A DNA stretch of 16,491 bases from JAXHTH01 sp034211115 (GTDB lineage Bacteria; Planctomycetota; Phycisphaerae; Phycisphaerales; SM1A02): assembly GCA_034211115.1 (NCBI GenBank), contig JAXHTH010000037.1:1-16491 (forward strand). Reading direction: 5' to 3'. Below the pieces are notes generated by a model that was given only the letters and a program-made list of their open reading frames with translations, was not told where the DNA came from and did not search any database. Positions 6,811 to 13,542 of this stretch are shown one piece after another (position 1 is the stretch's first letter; each line of letters begins with the position of its first letter). Made by a program: the position numbers and the translations under genes.

Positions 6811-6877
6811 GGGTGCTTCGGGATGACCCGACGCCTCCTCCAGCGCGAGGGGTGCTTCGGGATGACCCGACGCCTCC
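6811..6877 (+). repeat. Two direct copies of a 28-nt repeat, each with an internal hairpin
   Basis: Bases 6811-6838 and 6850-6877 are identical over 28 nt, with a 39-nt period and an 11-nt spacer. Each copy contains TCGGG-ATGA-CCCGA, a 5-bp stem with a 4-nt loop. The core TGCTTCGGGATGACCC resembles the general style of small dispersed intergenic repeats in bacteria, but I cannot check for other copies in the genome. Confidence 0.85.
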
Positions 6878-6955
6878 GTCTGCGCGATGCAGGCAAGCGA
6901 TGCTTCGACCGCACCCGGGCTCGCGGACGAGCCGACTCGCCCGACCCCTCACCTG

Positions 6956-6983
6956 TCGTCACTCATCGCTCATCACTCATCAC
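6956..6983 (+). repeat. Inverted counterpart of the heptamer array
   Basis: Four heptamers in register (TCGTCAC, TCATCGC, TCATCAC, TCATCAC) are reverse complements of the GCGATGA/GTGATGA units seen at 6738-6779. A perfect 16-nt inverted match joins 6962-6977 to 6758-6773. The two arms enclose the 28-nt repeats, with 188 nt between them. Confidence 0.8.
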
Positions 6984-7007
6984 TCCCCTGATCCCTGAGC
7001 AATCCCC

Positions 7008-8078
7008 GTGGCCGACGACCTGGGCGAAAAGACGGAAGACGCGACGCCGAAGCGGAAGCAGGAAGCGCGCGAGGAGGGGCAGGTGGCCCGGAGCCAGGAT
7101 CTCGGCGGCTCGCTGCTGCTCATCGTCGGCACGCTCACCGTGGCCGCCCTGGCCTTCTGGATGCTGGGGCAGGCGAAGCTCGCCATTGCCGCCATCCTCG
7201 AGGGTGACGCCGTCTCCGATCCCATCGATCCGGACGGGGCGTGGAAGACGATCGTCTACGTGGGCAACGCGGCGATCCGCATCGGGGCGCCCGTCCTGCT
7301 CGTCACCTGGGCCGCCGCGTACCTGGCCCATTTCGCGCAGGTGGGCTGGATGTTCTCGCCCAAGGCGGTCGCGCCCAAGGCGAGCAAGCTCAACCCGATC
7401 AACGGCTTCAAGCGCGTGTTCGGCCTTTCGGGACTGGTGAAGGCGATCCTCGATGCGATGAAGGTGCTCATCGTCGCCGTCGTCGCCGTGCTCACCGTCC
7501 ACCAGCACATTCACCGCATCGCGGTCATGCCGTACCTGTCGGTGATGGAGTGCCTGGCCACCGCGGGCTCGCTGCTGCTGGATCTCGCCCTTCGCGCGCT
7601 GGTCGTCCTCCTTCTTCTCGGCGTGATCGATTACGCCTACCAGCGCTGGAAGCACAACCAGGACCTGAAGATGACCAAGCAGCAGGTCAAGGACGAGATG
7701 AAGCAGACGGAGGGCGATCCGGACGTCAAGCGGAGGCGGATGCGCATGCAGCAGCAGATCGCCATGCAGCGGCTGTCGGCCGCGGTGCCCCGGGCGGACG
7801 TGGTCGTCACCAACCCCGAGCACATCGCGGTGGCGATCCGCTACGACGCGGAGGAGATGAACGCGCCGAAGGTGGTGGCCAAGGGCGCCGACTACCTTGC
7901 CCTCCGCATCCGCCAGCTCGCGCTGCAGCACGGCGTTCCCGTCATCGAGCGCAAGCCGCTGGCGCGGGCGCTCTACAAGCAGGTCGGCGTCGGGCAGGAG
8001 ATCCCGCCGGACTTCTACAGCGCGGTGGCGGAGGTGCTCGCCTACGTCTATCGCCTCAGCGGGAAGATGGCCGGGTAA
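7008..8078 (+). CDS. flhB: Flagellar export switch protein FlhB (NPEH variant)
   Basis: FlhB is the export-gate protein that changes substrate specificity from rod/hook to filament proteins, through self-cleavage of its cytoplasmic domain. The length of 356 aa is standard. The N-terminus EKTEDATPKRKQEAREEGQVARS is typical of the family. Four membrane segments lie at about 31-55, 85-108, 146-168 and 180-210, followed by a charged linker (about 212-250) with MTKQQVKDEMKQTEGDP. The cleavage site, normally NPTH, here reads N269-P270-E271-H272; the asparagine and proline that carry out cleavage are kept. The C-terminal domain with IAVAIRY, APKVVAKGAD and VIERKPLARALY follows. The GTG at 7008 is the only start, because an in-frame stop lies at 6996-6998. 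The ribosome site is weak. The gap before it is filled with repeats, and an octamer array starts at its stop codon. Confidence 0.96.
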   Translation: MADDLGEKTEDATPKRKQEAREEGQVARSQDLGGSLLLIVGTLTVAALAFWMLGQAKLAIAAILEGDAVSDPIDPDGAWKTIVYVGNAAIRIGAPVLLVTWAAAYLAHFAQVGWMFSPKAVAPKASKLNPINGFKRVFGLSGLVKAILDAMKVLIVAVVAVLTVHQHIHRIAVMPYLSVMECLATAGSLLLDLALRALVVLLLLGVIDYAYQRWKHNQDLKMTKQQVKDEMKQTEGDPDVKRRRMRMQQQIAMQRLSAAVPRADVVVTNPEHIAVAIRYDAEEMNAPKVVAKGADYLALRIRQLALQHGVPVIERKPLARALYKQVGVGQEIPPDFYSAVAEVLAYVYRLSGKMAG

Positions 8079-8108
8079 ACGTCAAAACGTCAAAACGTCG
8101 AAACGTCA
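8077..8108 (+). repeat. Octamer array, four copies, starting in the flhB stop codon
   Basis: AAACGTCA occurs four times in direct tandem at 8077-8084, 8085-8092, 8093-8100 (last base G) and 8101-8108. The array begins with the two A of the flhB TAA stop. A purine-rich stretch (AAAAGAAAGAAAACAGG) follows. It lies in the 105-bp gap before flhA. The unit differs from those in the fliR-flhB gap, but the size and placement at a stop codon are alike. Confidence 0.9.
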
Positions 8109-8183
8109 AAAAGAAAGAAAACAGGCAAAGCGCGAGAGGGGTCGGTGAGAGAAGCACGGCTGATGACAGAGGGTCGGATCTAG

Positions 8184-10343
8184 ATGGCGAAGGCGGCGCA
8201 GCAGGGCAATATCCCGGCGGTCTTCCTGTGGGTGGGGCGGTATCGCCACCTGCTGGTGCCGATCGCGTTCCTGACCCTGATCATCGTCCTCGTCGTCCCC
8301 CTGCCCCCGCCGGTGATGGACGTGCTGATCTCGGCGAACATCTCGCTGGCTGCGGTGATCCTGCTCACGACGATCTACATGAACCGCCCGCTGGATTTCA
8401 GCGTGTTTCCCGCCCTGCTGCTGGCGACGACGCTCTTCCGGCTCGTGCTCAACGTCGCCTCGACGCGGCTCATCCTCAGCGCCGATGCGGACACCCCCGA
8501 GCAGGCGGTGGGCGTGGCCGGGCACGTCATCCAGGCGTTCGGGACCTTCGTGGCCGGCGAGTCGATCGTGGTGGGGGCGATCATCTTCATCATCCTCATC
8601 GTGGTGCAGTTCGTGGTGATCACGAAGGGCGCGACGCGGATGAGCGAGGTCGCCGCCCGCTTCACCCTCGACGCCATGCCGGGCAAGCAGATGGCGATCG
8701 ACGCCGATCTCTCCGCCGGCCTCGTCGACGAGGCCGAGGCCCGCCGGCGACGCGAGGCGATCACCAACGAGGCGGACTTCTACGGCGCGATGGACGGCGC
8801 CAGCAAGTTCGTGCGCGGCGACGCCATCGCGGGCATCATCATCACCCTCGTCAACATCGCCGGCGGGTTCACCATCGGGGCCATGGAAAAGGGCTGGGGA
8901 CTCGCCGAATCGCTGCAGGTGTTCACCAAGCTGACGATCGGCGACGGGCTGGTGAGCCAGGTGCCGTCGTTCATCATCGCCATCGCGGCCGGTCTCATCG
9001 TCGCCCGGGGCGGGGACCGGGAGACGATCAGCGAGCAGATCCCGATCCAGCTTGCCTCCCAGCCGACGGCGTTGTACCTCATCTCCGGCTTCCTGGGGAT
9101 TCTCGCCTTCACGCCTCTGCCGTCTCTGCCACTGCTCACCGCCGCCGCCGCGCTGGGGCTCATCGCCTGGTCGATCGGTTTCATCGCGCGCCAGTCGCGG
9201 ATCGCGAAGGAGATGGAGGCGCGGGCGGAGGCCGCGGCCGCGCCGAAGGAACCCCAGCCCGTCGAGGAACTGCTCACCGTCGATACGCTGGAACTGGAGA
9301 TCGGCTACGGGCTCGTGCAGCTCGTCGACGCCGCGCGGGGCGGGGATCTGCTCGATCGCATCTCGATGATCCGCCGGCAGCTCGCCGTCGAGATCGGCCT
9401 GGTCCTGCCGCCCATCCGCATCCGGGACAACATGCAGCTCGATGCCAACAGCTATCGCCTGAAGCTCCGCGGGTCGGCGATCGGGGAAGGAACGGTCTAT
9501 CCGGAGTTGCTGATGGCGATGGACTCAGGCCTCGCGACCGGGAGCATCGACGGGATCTCGGGCAAGGAACCCGCCTTCGGCCTCGATGCCGTCTGGATCG
9601 AGCCCCACCTCAAGCAGCGGGCGGAGACGATGAACTACACCGTCGTCGACGCCACGAGCGTGGTGACCACGCACATCACGGAACTGGTCCGGGAGCACGC
9701 CGACGAGCTTCTTTCCCGCGAGGAGGTCAATCATCTGCTCACCCAGCTCAAGGAGACGGCGCCCAAGCTGGTGGAAGAGACGGTCCCCAACGTCATCCGG
9801 CCGGGCGAGCTGCAGAAGGTGCTCCAGAACCTCCTTCAGGAACGCGTGCCCATCCGCGATCTGGAGACGATTGTCGAGACGCTCGGCGACTGGGCGGCGC
9901 ATACCAAGGATGTCGCCGTGCTCACCGAGTACGTCCGCAACGCGCTGCGGCGGACGATTTCCAACCAGTACGCGGAGACGGGCGAGGACGGCCGGCGCCG
10001 GCTGTACTGCGTGACCATGGATCCGGCCCTCGAGGACCTGCTGGGCGGGTACATCGATCGCTCGCCGACGGGGACGACGATGTCCATTCCGCCCCCGGTG
10101 GCGGGTCGGATCGCCCGGGCGGTGTCGGAGACGGCCGAGCCGCTCGTGGGTGGCGGGCATCAGTTGATCGTGCTCACCTCGCCGGCCGTTCGAGCGCAAT
10201 TGAAGCAGGTGCTCGATGCGCATCTTGCCGGGGCGGTCGTCTTGTCGTACAACGAGGTGGTCAAGGACCTCGACGTCGAGTCGCTCGGTCTGGTAGACTT
10301 GCCGGCCGATCAACCCGCACCGGTCGGTGCGGGCGCGGCGTAG
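8184..10343 (+). CDS. flhA: Flagellar type III export protein FlhA
   Basis: FlhA is the largest export-gate protein. It forms a nonameric ring, with its cytoplasmic domain docking chaperone-substrate complexes, and it is involved in proton-driven export. At 719 residues it is slightly longer than the usual ~690. The N-terminal ~330 residues hold about eight membrane segments. Family marks are LLLATTLFRLVLNVASTRL at 78-96, PGKQMAIDADLSAGL at 166-180, and MDGASKFVRGDAIAG at 203-217. D204 in the last stretch corresponds to the essential membrane-loop aspartate of Salmonella FlhA. A linker (about 345-370) leads to the cytoplasmic domain with GLVLPPIRIRDNMQLDANSY and the DPALEDLL region. The ATG at 8184 has AGAGGG (8168-8173) 10 nt upstream. 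An Asp/Pro/Ala-rich tail ends the protein. flhF follows after 66 bp. Confidence 0.97.
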   Translation: MAKAAQQGNIPAVFLWVGRYRHLLVPIAFLTLIIVLVVPLPPPVMDVLISANISLAAVILLTTIYMNRPLDFSVFPALLLATTLFRLVLNVASTRLILSADADTPEQAVGVAGHVIQAFGTFVAGESIVVGAIIFIILIVVQFVVITKGATRMSEVAARFTLDAMPGKQMAIDADLSAGLVDEAEARRRREAITNEADFYGAMDGASKFVRGDAIAGIIITLVNIAGGFTIGAMEKGWGLAESLQVFTKLTIGDGLVSQVPSFIIAIAAGLIVARGGDRETISEQIPIQLASQPTALYLISGFLGILAFTPLPSLPLLTAAAALGLIAWSIGFIARQSRIAKEMEARAEAAAAPKEPQPVEELLTVDTLELEIGYGLVQLVDAARGGDLLDRISMIRRQLAVEIGLVLPPIRIRDNMQLDANSYRLKLRGSAIGEGTVYPELLMAMDSGLATGSIDGISGKEPAFGLDAVWIEPHLKQRAETMNYTVVDATSVVTTHITELVREHADELLSREEVNHLLTQLKETAPKLVEETVPNVIRPGELQKVLQNLLQERVPIRDLETIVETLGDWAAHTKDVAVLTEYVRNALRRTISNQYAETGEDGRRRLYCVTMDPALEDLLGGYIDRSPTGTTMSIPPPVAGRIARAVSETAEPLVGGGHQLIVLTSPAVRAQLKQVLDAHLAGAVVLSYNEVVKDLDVESLGLVDLPADQPAPVGAGAA

Positions 10344-10381
10344 GACGCCGCCTAATGACGGCGGGACCGGGATGTCCCGCC
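10335..10381 (+). other. Two consecutive hairpins spanning the flhA stop and the flhA-flhF gap
   Basis: GCGGCGT/ACGCCGC (10335-10351, 3-nt loop) encloses the flhA TAG stop at 10341-10343. It is followed 8 nt later by GGCGGGAC/GTCCCGCC (10360-10381, 6-nt loop). Neither has a T tract. The second hairpin ends 28 bp before the flhF GTG start, leaving its ribosome site free. A role in mRNA processing or termination control between flhA and flhF is possible but unproven. Confidence 0.45.
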
Positions 10382-10409
10382 CCCAGCCCATGCCATGGAG
10401 GGCGTTGCG

Positions 10410-12044
10410 GTGAACCTGAAGACCTACCACGCCTATTCGATGGCCGAGGCCCTCGCCGCCGTCAAGCGCGATCTCGGTCCCGATGCGGTCATCCTCAATA
10501 CCCGCTCCTTCAAGCGCGGCGGATTCCTCGGCCTGGCCCGGCGGACGGTCATCGAAGTTACGGCGACGGAAGGCGCGCAGATCGCGAGAAAGGCGGCGAA
10601 GCCGCAAACCGCGGGCCAGACCGGCCGCCCCGCATCACGGGCGGCGATGCGGGCCTACCTCGGATCGAACGAACCGGACGCGCCGGCGAGCCTCGACGCG
10701 GCGGAGACGGACGCGCCCAGCGAACTCGATCTGCTCAAGACCCGGCGACTCGCCCAGGCCATGCTCGCCCAGCACGAGCGCAAGCGGCAGGCGGCCGAGT
10801 CGGCCGCCGAACCCGGCGGGGGCGCGTCGTCGATCGCGCCCGGCTCGCCGCCGCCCGACGCGGCCCAAGCGGCACCGACTGGATCGTCCGCCGCAGCGCC
10901 GGAGGTGACGGCGCCCGCCGCGCGGCACGAGGCCGATGACGTCGATCACGGGGAACCGGCGCAACGCGATGTTGCCCGGCGGTTTATCCTCACCCCCGCC
11001 GGGGCGCGGCGCCGGGTCGCCGGCGCATCGGGCGGGACCGCGACCGAGACGGAAGAGCAAGACCCGGCGGTGGCCGTCCTCGATGCCCCGACGCCGGAAA
11101 CGGCGTCCGAGCCCGCCGCGACCGGGACGGAGCAGGAGGCGCAGAACATGCGCGATGAGCTGCTGGCCATACGCAGCATGGTCGGCGAGGTTCTTCAGCG
11201 GCAGGTGACGTCCACGCGCAGCGCGCCGGTCCCCACCATGCCCCAGGCGCTGTTCGACATGTATCTCAAGCTCATCGGGCAGGATCTCTCCGAAGAGCTG
11301 GCGGATCGGATCGTCAACGATGTGCGGGCGGAGCTGTCGCCGGCGGAGCTGGAGGATGAGGCGCGGGTGAACGATGCGGTGCATCGACATCTGGGGGAGT
11401 TCATACCCGCCGCGGATGCGCCCGCCCCGGACCGGCCGGAGGACGGGCGCCCGTTGACGATCGCGCTGATCGGCCCGACGGGGGTGGGAAAGACGACGAC
11501 GCTGGCCAAGCTCGCCGCGACGTTCAAGCTGCGCCACGGTCGGAGAGTCGGCCTCGTCACCGCCGACACGTATCGCATCGCCGCCGTCGATCAGCTCCGC
11601 ACGTACGCCAACATCATCGGCCTGCCGTTGCAGGTCGCGCTCACGCCGGGCGAGATGCACCGGGCGATGCACGCCCTGAGCGCGTGCGACGTGGTGCTGA
11701 TCGATACCGCCGGGCGAAGCCAGAATGATGCCGGGCGCCTGGACGAACTGGAGCAATTCCTCGCCGCGGCCGATCCGCATGAGGTGCACCTGGTGCTCTC
11801 GAGCACGGCGGGTGAGAAGGTGCTGCTTCGCGAGGCGGAGGCGTTCAGCGTGCTCGGCGTGGACAAGGTCGTCCTCACCAAGCTCGACGAGGCGGTGAGT
11901 TTCGGGATGCTTGTCAGCGCCGTCCACCAGATCGGCAAGAAGCTCAGTTTTCTGACCACCGGTCAGGAAGTGCCGGATCACATCGAGCCCGGCCGTCCCG
12001 AGCGGCTGGCCGGGCTGGTTCTGGGAGAGAAGGTTCATCCGTGA
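10410..12044 (+). CDS. flhF: Flagellar biosynthesis SRP-type GTPase FlhF
   Basis: FlhF is a GTPase of the signal-recognition family that marks the site of flagellum assembly, usually the cell pole. From the GTG at 10410 it has 544 residues. The N-terminal domain MNLKTYHAYSMAEALAAV through LGPDAVILNTRSFKRGG is typical FlhF. A long Ala/Pro/Glu-rich linker (about 70-250) follows. The C-terminal NG domain has GPTGVGKT at 355-362, TADTYRIAAVDQLRTYA, DTAGR at 432-436 and TKLDE at 490-494. I chose GTG 10410 over the in-frame ATG at 10395 for two reasons: GGAGGG at 10397-10402 sits 7 nt before it, and the family begins with this sequence. The stop overlaps the flhG start (GTGA), so the pair is translated together. 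Confidence 0.95.
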   Translation: MNLKTYHAYSMAEALAAVKRDLGPDAVILNTRSFKRGGFLGLARRTVIEVTATEGAQIARKAAKPQTAGQTGRPASRAAMRAYLGSNEPDAPASLDAAETDAPSELDLLKTRRLAQAMLAQHERKRQAAESAAEPGGGASSIAPGSPPPDAAQAAPTGSSAAAPEVTAPAARHEADDVDHGEPAQRDVARRFILTPAGARRRVAGASGGTATETEEQDPAVAVLDAPTPETASEPAATGTEQEAQNMRDELLAIRSMVGEVLQRQVTSTRSAPVPTMPQALFDMYLKLIGQDLSEELADRIVNDVRAELSPAELEDEARVNDAVHRHLGEFIPAADAPAPDRPEDGRPLTIALIGPTGVGKTTTLAKLAATFKLRHGRRVGLVTADTYRIAAVDQLRTYANIIGLPLQVALTPGEMHRAMHALSACDVVLIDTAGRSQNDAGRLDELEQFLAAADPHEVHLVLSSTAGEKVLLREAEAFSVLGVDKVVLTKLDEAVSFGMLVSAVHQIGKKLSFLTTGQEVPDHIEPGRPERLAGLVLGEKVHP

Positions 12045-13051
12045 GCGATCAGGCAACCGAGCTTCGTCGGCTGGTGGAGGCCGGCCGGGTCACCGATGCC
12101 CGTGCCCTGGCGGCGGTGTTGCCGCCGAGCGTGCCCACGGGGGCGGTGAGTTATCGCCCGCGTCCGCAGCAGCGTCGGCGCTCGTCGAAAGCGCCCGAGC
12201 CGCGGCCGATTCGGCTCGCGAAGGCGATCGCGGTCACCTCGGGCAAGGGGGGCGTGGGCAAGAGCAACCTGGCCATCAATCTCGCCGTCTCGCTCAGCCG
12301 GCTGGGACGGAAGGTCTGCCTGCTCGATGCCGACCTGGGGATGGCGAACATCGATGTGCTCTGCAATCTCACGCCGCGGCTGACGCTCCAGCACGTGGTG
12401 GCGGGGCGGTGCCGGCTCGCGGACGTCATGCTGCTGGCCCCCGGCGGTTTCCGGCTCATTCCCGGCGCCTCGGGCGTGGTGGGGATGGCGGATCTGAACG
12501 GGCGTCAACGGGGTGGTGTGCTTCAGCAACTCGTTGCGCTGGAGAGAGTTGCGGATATCATCATCATCGATTGCGCCGCGGGGATCAGCGCCAACGTCCT
12601 CGCCTTCGCCGCCGCCGCCCACACCGCGCTGGTCACCACCACCCCCGAGCCGACGGCGGTGACCGACGCCTACGGCATGGTCAAGAGCCTCCTTCGCCGG
12701 GCGCCCCGGGCCCGGGTCGAGCTGGTGGTCAACATGGCCGCGAGCAACGAGGAGGCGACCGGCGTCTACCAGCGCATGAACCGGGTGACGGGGTCGTTCC
12801 TGAACCGATCGATCGCCTTCGGGGGGGCGATCCCGCTCGATCCGGCGGTGGGGATGGCGGTGCGGCATCGCCTGCCCTTCTCGCTCTACGACCCGGAAGG
12901 ACCGGCCACGCGGGCGGTCGAGCAGATCGCCCGCCGCCTGGCCGGGTGCGAGCAGACGCTATCGGACGGCCGGGGCGGGGGCTTTTTCGCCCGCCTCGCC
13001 CACTGGCTGGGAAGACCAAAAAACCGCGAAGAATCGGGCACTTCCGCTTGA
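12041..13051 (+). CDS. flhG: Flagellar number regulator FlhG (FleN/YlxH), MinD-like ATPase
   Basis: FlhG is a ParA/MinD-type ATPase that limits flagellar number and stimulates the GTPase activity of FlhF. This 336-aa protein opens with MSDQATELRRLV, an exact match to the DQAxxLR activator motif that inserts into FlhF (residues 3-9). A basic linker follows. The deviant Walker A is KGGVGKS at 69-75, and the other MinD-type motifs follow: LLDADLGMANIDVL, then IIIDCAAGISANVL, then TTPEPTAVTDAYGMVK. The last 25 residues contain GGFFARLAHWLG, a plausible amphipathic membrane-targeting helix like that of MinD/FlhG. The GTG start overlaps the flhF TGA by four bases. Together with flhF this argues for polar, number-controlled flagellation. 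Confidence 0.95.
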   Translation: MSDQATELRRLVEAGRVTDARALAAVLPPSVPTGAVSYRPRPQQRRRSSKAPEPRPIRLAKAIAVTSGKGGVGKSNLAINLAVSLSRLGRKVCLLDADLGMANIDVLCNLTPRLTLQHVVAGRCRLADVMLLAPGGFRLIPGASGVVGMADLNGRQRGGVLQQLVALERVADIIIIDCAAGISANVLAFAAAAHTALVTTTPEPTAVTDAYGMVKSLLRRAPRARVELVVNMAASNEEATGVYQRMNRVTGSFLNRSIAFGGAIPLDPAVGMAVRHRLPFSLYDPEGPATRAVEQIARRLAGCEQTLSDGRGGGFFARLAHWLGRPKNREESGTSA

Positions 13052-13096
13052 GTGCCGCGGGCAGGGAGACGACACGAACGAATTAGCCTCGATGGT

Positions 13097-13147
13097 ATGC
13101 GGATCGATCTGAAGAACAATTCGGCCGGGCGGATGGCCGCGGGATGA
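13097..13147 (+). CDS. Possible 16-codon leader ORF overlapping the 96-aa orphan gene
   Basis: An ATG at 13097 opens a frame of 16 codons (MRIDLKNNSAGRMAAG). Its TGA stop at 13145-13147 overlaps the ATG of the next gene at 13144 as ATGA. No good ribosome site is visible before it. It could be a coupling leader peptide, which would explain the poor ribosome site of the following gene, or it could be chance. Confidence 0.2.
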   Translation: MRIDLKNNSAGRMAAG

Positions 13148-13434
13148 AGGGCGTGGCGGCCAACACGATCGGCGGAAGCTTCGCCCTGGCGGCGTTCGCC
13201 GTCGCCATCGTGGCGGGGATGGCCAGCGGAAACCCCGCCGCGTCGGTTCTTTTGCGCGCGCTGCTGGCGATGCTGATCTGTTATCCCCTCGGTCTGGCCG
13301 TGGGTCTTGTCGCGCAGCACGTGATCGAGCAGCACATCGAGGCGCACCGCGAGGCGCATCCCGCGCCGGCGGCGGCGGAGGGAGCGACGGAGGCGGCCGA
13401 CGAGAAGCGCGATGAGGAGGTCATCGTGGTCTAG
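13144..13434 (+). CDS. Small two-segment membrane protein of unknown function
   Basis: I do not recognise this 96-aa protein. Two hydrophobic segments are visible, about residues 9-27 and 36-58, joined by a short SGNPAAS turn, so both ends are probably on the same side. After the second segment comes a His/Glu-rich helix (QHVIEQHIEAHREAHP), then an Ala-rich and acidic tail ending EEVIVV. Base composition and codon use resemble the neighbours, and no stop breaks the frame, which supports a real gene. It sits between flhG (92 bp before) and fliA (108 bp after), so a flagellar or membrane-regulatory role is possible. It is not FlgM, which is soluble and lacks membrane segments. The ATG has only a weak ribosome site; an in-frame GTG lies three codons later. 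Confidence 0.7.
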   Translation: MKGVAANTIGGSFALAAFAVAIVAGMASGNPAASVLLRALLAMLICYPLGLAVGLVAQHVIEQHIEAHREAHPAPAAAEGATEAADEKRDEEVIVV

Positions 13435-13444
13435 CGGAGACGGG

Positions 13445-13474
13445 TTGAACGTCGCGGCTCGATTCTGGTATAGT
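13445..13474 (+). promoter_or_regulatory. Probable housekeeping (sigma-70) promoter of fliA
   Basis: TTGAAC at 13445-13450 (four of six consensus bases) and TATAGT at 13469-13474 (five of six) are 18 nt apart. The -10 box is preceded by TG plus one base, the extended -10 form. It is a distinct AT-rich patch in GC-rich DNA and lies in the 108-bp gap before fliA. Transcription should start near 13481, giving a leader of about 62 nt. Confidence 0.6.
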
Positions 13475-13484
13475 GCCGGCGACG

Positions 13485-13511
13485 TTCGCCAGGGATTGGT
13501 GAACTGGCGAA
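13485..13511 (+). other. Leader hairpin at the 5' end of the predicted fliA transcript
   Basis: TTCGCCAG (13485-13492) and CTGGCGAA (13504-13511) form a perfect 8-bp stem with an 11-nt loop. It begins a few bases after the predicted start of transcription and ends 17 nt before the ribosome site. This would place a stable hairpin at the very 5' end of the fliA mRNA, where such structures often protect transcripts. Confidence 0.5.
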
Positions 13512-13542
13512 GCTGAAAGGCCAGGGTCAAGGAGTCGACCAG

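Larger units (their letters stand above)
6676..7007 (+). other. Repeat-filled non-coding gap between fliR and flhB
   Basis: This 332-bp stretch has no convincing gene. From left to right it holds a degenerate 8-nt array; a 7-nt array in continuous register (6712-6774); two copies of a 28-nt repeat (6811-6838, 6850-6877); a 6-bp hairpin GGCTCG/CGAGCC with a CGGA loop at 6918-6933; and an inverted heptamer array (6956-6983). Only 24 bp then remain before flhB. Base composition in the first 100 bp (many A and G) differs strongly from the coding flanks. The components are listed separately. Confidence 0.8.

Noticed and set aside
6769..6998. Small open frames inside the fliR-flhB gap
   Set aside because: They exist because the repeat periods avoid stop codons; their translations are repeat-derived, Arg/Ser/Pro-rich, and lack ribosome sites.
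8077..8108. CRISPR array
   Set aside because: The units are 8 nt with no spacers; it is a plain tandem repeat. The 28-nt pair at 6811-6877 has only two copies and an 11-nt spacer, also unlike CRISPR.
10395..10409. ATG at 10395 as the flhF start
   Set aside because: It would bury the GGAGGG ribosome site in the coding region. The GTG at 10410 has correct spacing and begins where FlhF proteins normally start.
7241..10939. Very long + strand open frame (1232 codons) running across flhB, flhA and flhF
   Set aside because: It is out of frame with three clear flagellar genes and translates into Arg/Gly/Pro-rich low-complexity sequence. It is open only because high G+C makes stop codons rare.
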